64,000 bases of DNA from Chloroflexota bacterium (GTDB taxonomy: Bacteria; Chloroflexota; Dehalococcoidia; GIF9; UBA5629), in the NCBI GenBank assembly GCA_016875875.1, contig VGOP01000004.1, forward strand, positions 97,819-161,818, read 5' to 3'. Positions 34,985-43,834 of this stretch are shown piece by piece. Under the pieces are notes generated by a model that was not told the origin of the DNA, searched no databases, and saw only the letters and a program-made list of their open reading frames with translations. A program made the translations under genes and the position numbers. Positions within the stretch are counted from its first letter, which is position 1, and every line of letters starts with the position of its first letter.

Positions 34985-35374
34985 TTACTGACCGCAACAG
35001 CTCTTGTATGGCCTGGGAATAACGCTTACGGTTAAGGTAGCCTCGGTACTGCCACCATTTGCGTCTTGGGCAACAACCATAATGTGATAGTCACCATAAT
35101 CGTTTGGCGCTTCCCAGGTAATAGTAGGCCCATCACCCGTTAGACTACCACCGGTGGATGACCACTTGAACTGCACCGCATCGCCTTCAGGGTCAGAAAC
35201 AACACATTTGATTTCAGAGGCTCCCCTAGGGTAAACATTTATATACTGAGCCTCAAGATTTGAGATTTCTGGAGGCTTATTGCCCTTAAACTCCGGCGAT
35301 GCCAAACAAGCACTGCACAGCACTGTCACAACCACGATTATGCCTAAACCAATTTTGTCGATACGCGAATTCAC
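34985..35374 (-). CDS. PKD-like domain lipoprotein
   Basis: The likely start is the GTG at 35374 behind GGAGGGAG. The reading frame runs further upstream but would overlap glyA. The 129-residue product has a lipoprotein signal ending LCSAC and one PKD-like domain: PPEISNLEAQYINVYPRGAS, CVVSDPEGDAVQFKWSSTGG, and ITWEAPNDYGDYHIMVVAQD. It closely matches the first domain of the broken gene at 33331-34485 and is probably its paralogue. The tail YKSCCGQ has two adjacent cysteines. Divergent from glyA. Confidence 0.75.
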   Translation of the reverse strand: MNSRIDKIGLGIIVVVTVLCSACLASPEFKGNKPPEISNLEAQYINVYPRGASEIKCVVSDPEGDAVQFKWSSTGGSLTGDGPTITWEAPNDYGDYHIMVVAQDANGGSTEATLTVSVIPRPYKSCCGQ

Positions 35375-35465
35375 TGATACTCCCTCCCTCGAACGAGCTA
35401 GCCAAAGTATATACAGGCGTGGCAATTTTAGCAAGCAATCGTGCTGTTGACCTTGTTTTAGCAGG

Positions 35466-36743
35466 ATGGTATCATTCTCTAAATATCCCGGAGATACAGG
35501 ATTGGCTGACAACGCCAGACAAGATACCGAAATCGCTCGATTTCTCAAGCTAGAGGCTAGGCGACAAAAGGAAACCATAAATCTTATTGCCGCCGAAAAT
35601 TACGCCAGTCGAGCGGTGCTCGAAGCTCAAGGCTCCATATTAACCAACAAATATGCCGAAGGCTACCCGCAACGCCGCTATTACGCTGGCTGCCCCAATA
35701 TAGATGCCATCGAAAGCTTGGCAATCGAGCGAGCCAAGAGATTGTTCAACGCTGAGCATGCCAACGTCCAGCCCCATAGCGGCAGCCAAGCCAACATGGC
35801 AGTCTATTTCGCCCTTCTCGAGCCCGGCGATACCGTTATGGGAATGAGCTTAAGCCATGGCGGCCATCTAACTCACGGCGCCCCAGTCAATTTCTCGGGA
35901 AAATGGTACAAGTTCATCACCTACGGAATTGACCGACAAACTGAAAGGCTCGACTATGACAACATAGAGAAACTAGCCCTAAAGCACAAGCCAAAACTTA
36001 TTATCGCTGGAGCCAGTGCCTATCCCCGAATTATTGACTTCAACCGCTTCCGCAGCATAGCTGATGCTGCCGGCGCCCAGCTTATGGCAGATATGGCCCA
36101 CATAGCCGGATTGGTAGCTACCGATTTACATCCCTCTCCAGTACCTCATGCCCAAATAATTACCTCATCCACCCACAAGACCTTGCGCGGTCCCCGAAGC
36201 GGCTTCATTTTATGTAATCAAGAGCTGGCTTCAAAGATAGATGCCGCTGTTTTCCCTATGATGCAGGGAGGACCACTGATGCACGCCATCGCTGCCAAAG
36301 CCATAGCCTTTTTTGAAGCTATGCAGCCTGAGTTCGCCACCTATCAAAAGGCAGTACTGGAAAATGCTCAAGTCCTTGCCTCTGAGTTAAAGCAGCACGG
36401 TTTACGACTAATTTCTGGCGGTACCGATAATCACCTCATCCTCGTTGACCTCACCCAGACTGGAATAACCGGCATAGTCGCTCAGGAAGCCCTTGAAGCC
36501 GCTGGCATCTTGGTAAATAGGAATGCCATCCCCTCAGACCCCAGACCACCTCAAATCACCAGTGGCATCAGGCTGGGTACACCAGCTATTACAACCAGAG
36601 GCTTCGGCCCCAAAGAAATGAAGCACATTGCTTCTTTCATTATAAAGGTGCTCTCTCACCCCGAAGATAAAAGAATACAAAACGAAATAGCTGAGCAAGT
36701 AGCTTCCATGTGCCACAGTTTTCCCACCCCAGGAATAGACTAG
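35466..36743 (+). CDS. glyA: Serine hydroxymethyltransferase
   Basis: A PLP enzyme interconverting serine and glycine with tetrahydrofolate, a main source of one-carbon units. Motifs are [32 protein letters not shown], and the PLP-lysine block [15 protein letters not shown] (Lys of STHKTLRG). The 425-residue frame has an N-terminal extension. A TTG at 35502, preceded by CGGAGA, would give 413 residues, closer to the family, and may be the true start. Followed by an ABC transporter after about 110 bases. Confidence 0.95.
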   Translation: MVSFSKYPGDTGLADNARQDTEIARFLKLEARRQKETINLIAAENYASRAVLEAQGSILTNKYAEGYPQRRYYAGCPNIDAIESLAIERAKRLFNAEHANVQPHSGSQANMAVYFALLEPGDTVMGMSLSHGGHLTHGAPVNFSGKWYKFITYGIDRQTERLDYDNIEKLALKHKPKLIIAGASAYPRIIDFNRFRSIADAAGAQLMADMAHIAGLVATDLHPSPVPHAQIITSSTHKTLRGPRSGFILCNQELASKIDAAVFPMMQGGPLMHAIAAKAIAFFEAMQPEFATYQKAVLENAQVLASELKQHGLRLISGGTDNHLILVDLTQTGITGIVAQEALEAAGILVNRNAIPSDPRPPQITSGIRLGTPAITTRGFGPKEMKHIASFIIKVLSHPEDKRIQNEIAEQVASMCHSFPTPGID

Positions 36744-36854
36744 ACTCTACCAATGAAACGTTACATCACAAGACAGAAAACGTCAGATTCCCTTTAAGCG
36801 GGTAGGCCTTCCATAGCATCATTAGTATAATTCAAAGGTTTGCGGTAGAAACCT

Positions 36855-37850
36855 ATGGAACCAAAATTTGCCATCGAAACCAGAGATTTAACCAAGAAAT
36901 ATGGTGACCTCACTGCGGTCGATAAGCTAAACATTACAATAGGCTACGGTGAGGTGTTTGGGCTGCTCGGCCCTAACGGTGCCGGCAAGACAACAATAAT
37001 CTCCATGCTGTGCACCATAATCAATCCATCTTCAGGCAACGCCACTGTGAATGGCTTCAATATATTAAAACAACCGGCCGCTGTTAGACGCAGCATCGGC
37101 ATCGTTTTCCAGGACCCAAGCATCGATGACCGCCTAACAGGCAGAGAAAACTTGCAGCTTCATGCTTGCCTTTACGATATGCCGGCAGAGCTAACCAAAA
37201 AGCGCATAGCGGAGGTCCTAAAGCTGGTAGGATTGGAGGATAGAGCGGATTCCGCCATGAAAACTTACTCGGGCGGTATGAGAAGACGATTGGAATTGGC
37301 CAGAGGTTTGCTTCACCACCCCAAGGTGCTCTTTCTCGACGAGCCCACTCTAGGCCTGGATCCTCAAACTCGAGAGCATCTCTGGACATACATCGAAAAC
37401 CTGGCCCGAACAACTGAAATCACCATCATCCTCACCACCCATTACATGGAAGAAGCCGACCTGCTTTGCAGTCGTGTTGCCATCATTGACTATGGTAAAA
37501 TCAAGGTCATTGACACACCCTCCAATCTGAAGGCAGCTCTAAAAGGCGATGTCATAACCATTACCACAGCCCATCCGCAAAAGCTCGCCACCAGACTGAC
37601 TGAACTCAGACTCACCCCTCATATAGACTCATCAGGAGATGCCTTGAGATTAACTGTCTCCAACCCAGAAAAACTCATACCCAGATTAATTAGAACCGCT
37701 GCCGATGTTGGAGTAGAAGTCAATTCCGTATCTATCCATCACCCAACATTAAATGATGTGTTCCTTCACTACACCGGTCGAGACATAAGAGCAGAAGAGG
37801 CCGAATCACAGTTCAGAAAATTCATGATGGTGGGGAGGCAAAAAAGATGA
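36855..37850 (+). CDS. ABC-2 type exporter, ATP-binding subunit (DrrA-like)
   Basis: A 331-residue ATPase. The Walker A is LLGPNGAGKTT, the Q-loop lies in GIVFQDPSIDD, the signature is YSGGMRRRLELARGLL, and Walker B is VLFLDEPTLGLDPQ, followed by the switch His in ILTTHYMEEAD. The C-terminal extension (about 240-331) matches the DrrA family of drug or lipid exporters. It overlaps the permease gene by 4 bases (ATGA). Substrate unknown. Confidence 0.92.
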   Translation: MEPKFAIETRDLTKKYGDLTAVDKLNITIGYGEVFGLLGPNGAGKTTIISMLCTIINPSSGNATVNGFNILKQPAAVRRSIGIVFQDPSIDDRLTGRENLQLHACLYDMPAELTKKRIAEVLKLVGLEDRADSAMKTYSGGMRRRLELARGLLHHPKVLFLDEPTLGLDPQTREHLWTYIENLARTTEITIILTTHYMEEADLLCSRVAIIDYGKIKVIDTPSNLKAALKGDVITITTAHPQKLATRLTELRLTPHIDSSGDALRLTVSNPEKLIPRLIRTAADVGVEVNSVSIHHPTLNDVFLHYTGRDIRAEEAESQFRKFMMVGRQKR

Positions 37851-38599
37851 GTGAGCTCAGGAAAATATATGGATTGTGGCGTCGGGAAGTACTCAGATAC
37901 TGGCGTGAAAAGTCACGGATTATCTCTTCACTCATATTGCCTCTGCTCTGGCTGCTGGTTTTCGGCGGCGGCATGCGCGGCGTAGAGCTGCCCGGCATAC
38001 AGGGTTACCAAACATACATATTCCCGGGCATAGTCGCTATGACACTCTTATTCACCTCTGTCTGGTCCGGCATCTCCATAATCTGGGACAGAGAATTCGG
38101 CTTCTTTAAAGAGATTATGGTAGCACCCGTCTCTCGAACCTCAATCGTCATCGGTAAGGCTCTGGGCAGTGGAACAAGCGCCCTTATCCAGGGCTTCATT
38201 TTGCTACCGCTTTCATTTCTGGTAGGTGTGCACCTGTCGCCGATGTCTTTCGTAATATTAATCCCCACTATGATTCTCATCTCAATCGGACTGGTCTGTA
38301 TTGGACTGCTTATCGCCTCAATGATAACCAGCATGGAAGGATTCAATTTCATCATGAGCCTGGTGATTATGCCCATGTTCTTCACCAGCGGCGCCCTTTT
38401 CCCCCTAACTTCGGCGCCAGATTGGCTTAGGGGCTTTAGCTATGCAAATCCACTGACTTACGGCGTGGATGTCTTACGCTGGGGCACCTTCGGCGAGGCA
38501 AGTTCATTGCTACCAATTTATGCCGAATTTCTTATACTGGTGCTATTCGCCGCAGCTATGATTGTAGCCTGCTCCTATACCTTCAACATTAAAAAGTAA
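37847..38599 (+). CDS. ABC-2 type transporter permease
   Basis: A 250-residue membrane protein with about six hydrophobic helices (for example LILPLLWLLVFGGGMRG, IVAMTLLFTSVWSGISIIWD, LLPLSFLVGVHLSPM). It has the ABC-2 family pattern WDREFGFFKEIMVAPVSR, and SGALFPLTSAPDWLRGFSYA before the last helices. Forms the exporter with the ATPase at 36855. It is probably involved in export of a drug, lipid or glycan; the cargo cannot be told. Confidence 0.92.
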   Translation: MSELRKIYGLWRREVLRYWREKSRIISSLILPLLWLLVFGGGMRGVELPGIQGYQTYIFPGIVAMTLLFTSVWSGISIIWDREFGFFKEIMVAPVSRTSIVIGKALGSGTSALIQGFILLPLSFLVGVHLSPMSFVILIPTMILISIGLVCIGLLIASMITSMEGFNFIMSLVIMPMFFTSGALFPLTSAPDWLRGFSYANPLTYGVDVLRWGTFGEASSLLPIYAEFLILVLFAAAMIVACSYTFNIKK

Positions 38600-38719
38600 C
38601 GTCCAATCACCCAGGGCACAATATCCTCACCGCTCCGACTATTCTCTGACCGCTTTCGCATGATTAAAGCATGATTCATCAGAAGAAAGCCAATCGCAGC
38701 ATACGGTTCAGTTAAAATT

Positions 38720-38736
38720 TTTACCAAAAATTTACA
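38720..38736 (+). promoter_or_regulatory. Candidate OmpR/PhoB-type binding site
   Basis: Two TTTAC half-sites (38720-38724 and 38731-38735) lie 11 bases apart, the spacing used by OmpR/PhoB-type response regulators. They are about 130 bases upstream of the secreted-protein gene at 38869, which is followed by an OmpR-type regulator at 40522. Visual assignment only. Confidence 0.35.
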
Positions 38737-38868
38737 CAACGACAAAACCGAGGCAACAATCCGCTGCTACACTAATAGTAGACTGTAAAGTTGACCCAGG
38801 CCTTGTACGCAGGGCCCTAACATGGTCTGGAGTTAGCTCCCAGTCAAGAAGAAAAAGGAGGTTAAAAA

Positions 38869-39348
38869 ATGAAGAAAACTCTAAGCCTGGCGCTGCTGGC
38901 AATAATCTTGGTAGCCAGCCTCGGTTTTGCCCCGGCAGCCTATGCCGATGATGCCAGCACCGATGTCGATGCTAAAGGCATCGGCAAGCTGAAAGCCCAA
39001 GGAGACGGCATAGCCGTATTATATGGCAAGGGCGCCGTCGAACTCAGCGGCAACGGCACCCTGTGGGTAAAGGACTCCGCTGGCAATGCTAAGATTGAAG
39101 TCACAGGATACGGCGTAAAGAAGGAGTTCCCCGATGGTTGGATTCAGTACGCAGGTCTGCGCGGCACCGCCAGTATTAAGGGCACCAATATCCGCGTTGT
39201 CATTGCCGGCGTAAGCATCGACCTTACCGCTAAAGGCCGCGGTGGCGCCATTCTCTGGGGGCACGGAACTTATGAAATGAACGGCAGGTCAGGCCAGTGG
39301 GGCAACAATACCTTCCCCAAACCAGTGCTGCTCGCCCCGGTTGAATAA
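38869..39348 (+). CDS. Small secreted protein of unknown function
   Basis: A 159-residue protein with a clear signal peptide (MKKTLSLALLAIILVASLGF, cleavage near AAYADD). The mature part is glycine-rich and beta-strand-rich with repeating GKGAVELSGNGTLWV / KGRGGAILWGHGTYEM units, suggesting a small beta-sheet or beta-helix fold. No cysteines. AAGGAGG precedes the ATG. Family not recognised. It lies upstream of another secreted protein and a two-component system, probably in one regulatory unit. Confidence 0.8.
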   Translation: MKKTLSLALLAIILVASLGFAPAAYADDASTDVDAKGIGKLKAQGDGIAVLYGKGAVELSGNGTLWVKDSAGNAKIEVTGYGVKKEFPDGWIQYAGLRGTASIKGTNIRVVIAGVSIDLTAKGRGGAILWGHGTYEMNGRSGQWGNNTFPKPVLLAPVE

Positions 39349-39370
39349 CTAAAGCAACGACAGACAAAAC

Positions 39371-39404
39371 TCTGGCAAGCCAGGGAATTCTCTGGCTTGC
39401 CAGA
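39371..39404 (+). terminator. Strong 13-bp stem-loop downstream of the secreted protein
   Basis: TCTGGCAAGCCAG (39371-39383) and CTGGCTTGCCAGA (39392-39404) pair perfectly around an 8-base loop. There is no U-run on the plus strand (CTGAAAAAAAG follows), so it may be an mRNA-stabilising or attenuating hairpin rather than a full terminator. A related hairpin follows the next gene. Confidence 0.55.
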
Positions 39405-39433
39405 CTGAAAAAAAGAAAGGAGATTACAAAGAA

Positions 39434-40360
39434 ATGAGAAAAATCCAGAAATTCGTTCTTGCCACCGTACTTGTCGCCATCATGCTCATCTCAAGCGCAC
39501 CGGCTATAGCGCTGGCTCAAGAAGACGGGGCTCCGGAACGTCGGGGTGCTCTAATAGCTCAAGTCGCCGAAATACTGGGTATTGACCAGCAAGAGCTTGA
39601 GGATGCCCTCAAGCAGGCCCAAATGGAATTGCGGCAGGAAACTCTCGACGCCAGACTTCAAGAATTAATAGCTGAGGGCACGTTAACCCAGGAGCAGGCT
39701 GATGACCTTAAGGCATGGATGAATGCCAGACCCGATGTCCCGAATATTCCTCCAAAGCAACTTAAGGAGGCACTAGAAAAAGGCGTTATAACCCAAGAGC
39801 AAGTAGACCAACTTAAGGCATGGATGGAGGCAAAGCCGGACACTCCAAATATCGGGGCAACGATAGGTGAGCGTCTTGTAGAGGAAGGCATAGTCACACA
39901 GCAACAGGCAGACGAGTACAAAGCCTGGATGGAATCAAGACCAGCGGATATACCAAAAGTTGGCCCCGGACAACTTAAGAAGTTGCTGGACGAGGGCAAA
40001 ATAACCCAAGACCAGATGGATGCGTTCAAGGCGTGGATGGAATCAAAGCCTGATATGCCAAAGATTCGGCCAGAAGTGCGAAAGGAGCAGGCAGAGAACA
40101 CTCAAGAACACCGCGATGCTCTGACAACACGCGTCGCTGAAATCCTTAATATCGACAAGGCAGACCTTGAGAATGCCTTCAAGCAAGCCCAAAGTGGATT
40201 TCGAGAGCAAGCCCTGGACACTAGACTGCAGGAGCTGGTAAATCAGGGCGCGTGGACCCAGCAGCAGGCTGATGCATTCAAAGCCTGGATAAAAGCCAGG
40301 CCTGATGTCCCACCACTTCAACCTGCCCAGCAAGCCGGCCAATCAAGGCCACCAAGATAA
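39434..40360 (+). CDS. Secreted helical-repeat protein
   Basis: A 308-residue exported protein (signal peptide MRKIQKFVLATVLVAIMLIS..., cleavage near ALAQED). The mature part consists of repeats of about 40 residues. Each has a short helix ending in L(I/V)xEG, then (I/L)TQEQAD, KAWM and a Pro-rich spacer (for example TQDQMDAFKAWMESKPDMPK). About five copies are visible. The first and last are preceded by EILGIDQQELEDALKQA / EILNIDKADLENAFKQA, which resembles DUF2680/YckD-type repeats. AAAGGAGA precedes the ATG. Function unknown; it may sense or bind something outside the cell. Confidence 0.8.
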   Translation: MRKIQKFVLATVLVAIMLISSAPAIALAQEDGAPERRGALIAQVAEILGIDQQELEDALKQAQMELRQETLDARLQELIAEGTLTQEQADDLKAWMNARPDVPNIPPKQLKEALEKGVITQEQVDQLKAWMEAKPDTPNIGATIGERLVEEGIVTQQQADEYKAWMESRPADIPKVGPGQLKKLLDEGKITQDQMDAFKAWMESKPDMPKIRPEVRKEQAENTQEHRDALTTRVAEILNIDKADLENAFKQAQSGFREQALDTRLQELVNQGAWTQQQADAFKAWIKARPDVPPLQPAQQAGQSRPPR

Positions 40361-40413
40361 TAGGAGACACCGGACCTAGTGGCTGAGCGGACAAACTAAG
40401 CATCAATAACGAT

Positions 40414-40442
40414 TGGCAAGCCAGGCTGTGCCTGGCTTGCCA
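40414..40442 (+). terminator. 13-bp stem-loop related to the hairpin at 39371
   Basis: TGGCAAGCCAGGC and GCCTGGCTTGCCA pair perfectly around TGT. The stem shares GGCAAGCCAG with the hairpin before the same gene, so the secreted-repeat gene is bracketed by two related hairpins. No U-run follows. Confidence 0.55.
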
Positions 40443-40521
40443 GCATTCGAACCGTAAGCACATCAAAACACTTTAAGCTATAATAAGAAGAATACGTATT
40501 TACTAATTACCGAGGTAGGTC

Positions 40522-41193
40522 ATGACAACCATACTGGTCGTCGACGATGAGCCGAACATACTAGAACTCGCCAAGCTCTATCTTGAGCAAGAGGGGTACC
40601 GTGTACAGGGGGTTGGCAACGGCAACGATGCCCTTGAAAAGCTAAATTCGGTTAAGCCATCGCTCATCGTCCTGGATTTAATGCTACCCGACATAGACGG
40701 TTTTGAGGTATGCCGTGAGATACGAAAGAAAAGCGACATCCCCATTCTGATGCTTACTGCCCGAAAAGAAGACGTGGACAAAATAGTCGGGCTTGAGCTT
40801 GGGGCTGATGACTATCTAACCAAACCATTCAATCCACGAGAGCTGGTAGCCAGGGTCAAGGCTATTCTCCGCCGCTACAAGTCCGGACTCAAGCCCAGTC
40901 AAGCCATAGAAGTCGGTAATCTACATATTGACCTGGCTCGCCGCGAGGCAACTATAGATAGCCAACAACTTAAACTCCGCACTAAAGAGTTCGACTTGCT
41001 AGCAACCCTGGCTCAAAACATAGGAGTCGTTCTAACCCGAGAGCGACTCCTTGAGATGGTCTGGGAAACTGATTACTACGGAGAAACGCGCACCATCGAC
41101 ATCCATATTAACCATCTCCGGGACAAGTTAAGCGGAGCGAACGCCTCGATAGAAACAATCCGAGGTATAGGCTACAAAATGACATTGAAATAA
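40522..41193 (+). CDS. OmpR-family response regulator
   Basis: A 223-residue two-component regulator. The receiver domain (1-118) has the acidic pair in VVDDEPN, the phospho-acceptor Asp in LIVLDLMLPDIDG, and KPFNPRELVARV with the conserved Lys. The DNA-binding winged helix (about 130-223) has LRTKEFDLLATLAQN, RERLLEMVW, TRTIDIHINHLRDKL-like sequence and GIGYKM. Followed after 65 bases by its sensor kinase. Likely targets are the upstream secreted proteins, by position only. Confidence 0.94.
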   Translation: MTTILVVDDEPNILELAKLYLEQEGYRVQGVGNGNDALEKLNSVKPSLIVLDLMLPDIDGFEVCREIRKKSDIPILMLTARKEDVDKIVGLELGADDYLTKPFNPRELVARVKAILRRYKSGLKPSQAIEVGNLHIDLARREATIDSQQLKLRTKEFDLLATLAQNIGVVLTRERLLEMVWETDYYGETRTIDIHINHLRDKLSGANASIETIRGIGYKMTLK

Positions 41194-41258
41194 CGAGCAT
41201 CCAGCGGCTGAGCACAGAGTTTTTAGTCACAGAAAAAGCCGCTCCTAAATAGAGGTTT

Positions 41259-42680
41259 ATGATGAGCCTGCGTACACGCCTTATTCTTTCATACGTTTTA
41301 ATCATAGTCTTATGCCTGGGCATAGTCGCTGCCTCTCTGATAGTCTTGCTCGGTGACCATATAAACAGGCTAGCCATGGCACGCCTGGCCGATATTGCAC
41401 TGCCCATCTATGTCCAGTTCAGAGCAGCTACCAGAAGCCAAGTCTCTCTGAACCAGGCATGGGCCAATCTGCAGGAGATGTCTCAGGAAACTGGCACTTA
41501 CATATTTCTACTGGACGCTAAAGATGTCATTATCAGACAGGCAATACCCGAGGAGAGTTCCTGGATACCACCCTCAAAGTTGGAAATCAAAAAGCCACCT
41601 GCCATCAGACTAACGCCTTACCACGGAACTTATGTCGCACCTGGTGGAGAAAGATTACTATTCGTCGCCCAACCACTTACTGGATTGTTCAAAACACCCA
41701 ACCCCTCTAATCCAGAGACCCTAGTGCTGGCCTTGCCTCGCCGGGAGGCTCTGGCCATCTGGGCTGACTTTGCTAAACCATTTCTCTGGGCAGGACTAGC
41801 CGCCCTGGCTGTCTCCATACTTATAGCCATTCTCCTAGCGCGCTCCGTCTATGTACCTGTCCGACGCGTGACAAACGCCGCCGAAGAAATAGCCCACGGT
41901 AACTATGAGCAGGAGGTCCCAGAGGCCGGCCCTAAAGAGGTCAAAGGCTTGGCTACAAGTTTTAACCAGATGGCCAAGCAGGTGAAGCACTCTCAGCAGA
42001 TGCTGCGCGACTTTGTAGCCGATGTCTCCCACGAGCTAAGAAGTCCGCTTACCTCCATCAAGGGATTCGCCCAAGCCATAGTCGATGGAACTGCCAAGGA
42101 CAAAGAAGCCCAGCTTAAAGCTGCCACTGTCATCGAGGACGAGTCCAAACGCATGATGCGGCTGGTAGAGGAACTGCTTGAGTTTTCCAGGCTTGAATCA
42201 GGCCAGATCACCATGGTCAAGGAACCAGTAGATTTGAAGGAGCTTCTGCAGCAGTGCCATGAGATTTTCCTCATGCGTGCCGAAGAAAAAAACATACTAC
42301 TGAAAACAGAGATTGAGCCTCTGTCGCCTGTCACCGGTGATATCGACCGTTTGGAGCAGGTCTTCAACAACCTGCTCGACAATGCCTTGAAACACACCCC
42401 CTCCGGTGGCAAGGTAAGCATCATTGCCCGGCAACCCCACCCCAACTTCGCCGAAATTGCCGTAACTGATACCGGCCCAGGCATCTCTGGTGAGCAGCTA
42501 CGGCATGTCTTTGAGCGCTTCTATAAGGCTGACCATTCAGCAGGTAAAACTGGTGCCGGCCTGGGCCTGGCCATCGCCAGACAGATAGTCCGCGCCCACG
42601 GCGGAGATATCATGGCTAAAAGCGCCCTGGGTCAAGGAACCGAGTTCCTGGTCAGATTACCCACCAACCCCACTATTTAA
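41259..42680 (+). CDS. Membrane sensor histidine kinase
   Basis: A 473-residue kinase paired with the regulator at 40522. There is an N-terminal helix (about 8-30), an external domain of about 130 residues, a second helix (about 172-195) and a HAMP linker (RSVYVPVRRVTNAAEEIAHG). The dimerisation domain has the phospho-His in FVADVSHELRSPLTSIKGF. The ATPase domain has NLLDNALKHTPSGG, VTDTGPGIS and GAGLGLAIARQIV. The signal is unknown. Start MM offers two near-identical choices. Confidence 0.94.
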   Translation: MMSLRTRLILSYVLIIVLCLGIVAASLIVLLGDHINRLAMARLADIALPIYVQFRAATRSQVSLNQAWANLQEMSQETGTYIFLLDAKDVIIRQAIPEESSWIPPSKLEIKKPPAIRLTPYHGTYVAPGGERLLFVAQPLTGLFKTPNPSNPETLVLALPRREALAIWADFAKPFLWAGLAALAVSILIAILLARSVYVPVRRVTNAAEEIAHGNYEQEVPEAGPKEVKGLATSFNQMAKQVKHSQQMLRDFVADVSHELRSPLTSIKGFAQAIVDGTAKDKEAQLKAATVIEDESKRMMRLVEELLEFSRLESGQITMVKEPVDLKELLQQCHEIFLMRAEEKNILLKTEIEPLSPVTGDIDRLEQVFNNLLDNALKHTPSGGKVSIIARQPHPNFAEIAVTDTGPGISGEQLRHVFERFYKADHSAGKTGAGLGLAIARQIVRAHGGDIMAKSALGQGTEFLVRLPTNPTI

Positions 42681-42692
42681 TATTGTTTAGCT

Positions 42693-42722
42693 GGTAGGTT
42701 GGCGCAAATGCTCCAACCTACC
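42693..42722 (+). terminator. Stem-loop after the sensor kinase
   Basis: GGTAGGTTGG and CCAACCTACC pair perfectly around a 10-base loop, just after the kinase stop. No clear U-run follows, so it could also be a small dispersed palindrome. Confidence 0.5.
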
Positions 42723-42724
42723 CC

Positions 42725-42862
42725 AAAATTCTAAATAACAAACATCAAATACTAAACAATGTCAAAATTCAAATATTCAAATTCAAAACCGTAATGTTTT
42801 GGTCATTGGTGTTTTAGCATTTGGATTTGTTTGGGATTTAGAAATTAGGATTTGGTATTTAT
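42725..42862. repeat. AT-rich inverted-repeat element without a gene (copy B)
   Basis: A 138-base AT-rich stretch made of an imperfect inverted repeat. The left arm has ACAAACATCAAATACTAAAC; the right arm has GTTTTGGTCATTGG, TTTGTTTGGGATTTAG and GGATTTGG. The right arm matches the right arm of the four-helix-bundle element at 52650-53140. A 25-base centre (42784-42808) is identical to 43651-43675. It lies between the kinase and nth stops. Confidence 0.7.
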
Positions 42863-42884
42863 TTAAGATGCTGCTTGCGGTACG

Positions 42885-43562
42885 TTAGTCTCGCCCCTCC
42901 TGTTTCCCAAGCCATGCGTAACTGGGGCATAATCCGCCTAACACGCACTCCTTACAACGAGGCCGTTGAGCTTTGCATATCCTCCGGCCATGCTCTATCA
43001 GCATAACATGAAACTGATACACATCCTGAGACGGCAAAAGTGCCTCAAGCAGCCTGTGTGCTTGCTCCACAGAAACCTTGGAGCTAATCAGTCCCAGCCT
43101 TTTAGCCACGCGGAAAACATGCGTATCCACCGGCAAAGCTGGCATACCCAGCGAAAAAAGCAATACGCAGCTAGCTGTTTTCATGCCCACCCCGGGCAAT
43201 TGCCTCAGCCAATCCCTGGCCTCATCTACAGGCAGCTTCCCCAAGAAGTCCAGCTCGAAATCACCACGCCTTCGCCGTATTTCCTCCAGTGCCTGCTTGA
43301 TATATCTGGCTTTAACTACACCCAGTCCACCAGCTTTAATAGAATGAGAAATCTCACCAACGCTGGCATTAGCCATATCTTCCCAACTACCAAAAGAAGC
43401 CAAAAGCTGCTCAAAGGCTTTTCCGGAGTTCCTATCCGACGTGTTCTGGGAAAGAATCGTCTGGACCAGCACCTCTATCGGGCTCTGCCGCCGTCGCCAA
43501 TTGCGCCTGCCATATTCTTTAGTCAGCAACGTGAGAATTTGTTCAACGCTCGCTCTAACCAT
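42885..43562 (-). CDS. nth: Endonuclease III (DNA glycosylase/AP lyase)
   Basis: Removes oxidised pyrimidines. From the Met at 43562 the protein has about 225 residues. The helix-hairpin-helix LPGVGMKTASCVLLF carries the catalytic Lys, and LPVDTHVFRVAKRLGL carries the catalytic Asp. The C-terminal iron-sulfur loop CKAQRPRCKECVLGGLC has C-x6-C-x2-C-x5-C spacing. An alternative ATG at 43583 would overlap a TATAATAC sequence that may be the promoter, so 43562 is preferred. Flanked on both sides by repeat elements. Confidence 0.92.
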   Translation of the reverse strand: MVRASVEQILTLLTKEYGRRNWRRRQSPIEVLVQTILSQNTSDRNSGKAFEQLLASFGSWEDMANASVGEISHSIKAGGLGVVKARYIKQALEEIRRRRGDFELDFLGKLPVDEARDWLRQLPGVGMKTASCVLLFSLGMPALPVDTHVFRVAKRLGLISSKVSVEQAHRLLEALLPSQDVYQFHVMLIEHGRRICKAQRPRCKECVLGGLCPSYAWLGKQEGRD

Positions 43563-43587
43563 TCCGAAAGTATTATACAGCACAAAC

Positions 43588-43743
43588 GTAGGGACAGGTC
43601 TTCAGACCTGTCCGCAGCAGACAGACCTAGAGAAAATCCTAAAATCGTTACAAAACCGTAATGTTTTGGTCATTGTTATTTGGTGCTTTGAGTTTGTTTG
43701 GGATTTCCCTAATCTGCGGACAGACCTAAAGGTCTGTCCCTAC
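43588..43743. repeat. Palindromic repeat split by an inserted AT-rich element
   Basis: The left unit (43588-43617, GTAGGGACAGG...GTCCGCAG) and the right unit (43714-43743, CTGCGGAC...GTCCCTAC) are 30-base inverted copies. Each is itself a hairpin around AGACCT/AGGTCT. They match the uninterrupted element at 55906-55962. The stretch between them contains the AT-rich repeat copy C. GACAGACCTA occurs on both sides of that insert (43620-43629 and 43719-43728). Confidence 0.8.
43630..43718. mobile_element. Gene-less AT-rich element (copy C) nested in a palindromic repeat
   Basis: An 89-base insert flanked by the 10-base direct repeat GACAGACCTA. Its centre (43651-43675) is identical over 25 bases to copy B at 42784-42808. 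Its right arm GTTTTGGTCATTGTTATTTG and TTTGTTTGGGATTT matches copies A and B. It has no reading frame of its own. Confidence 0.6.
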
Positions 43744-43834
43744 AGTTTTCACTTGGATAGGGTGAGGGTGAGAGTAGGACACAACAACCTCTTTGGTGCT
43801 ATAATTATCTCACTAGAAATGGTAGGGGTGACTA

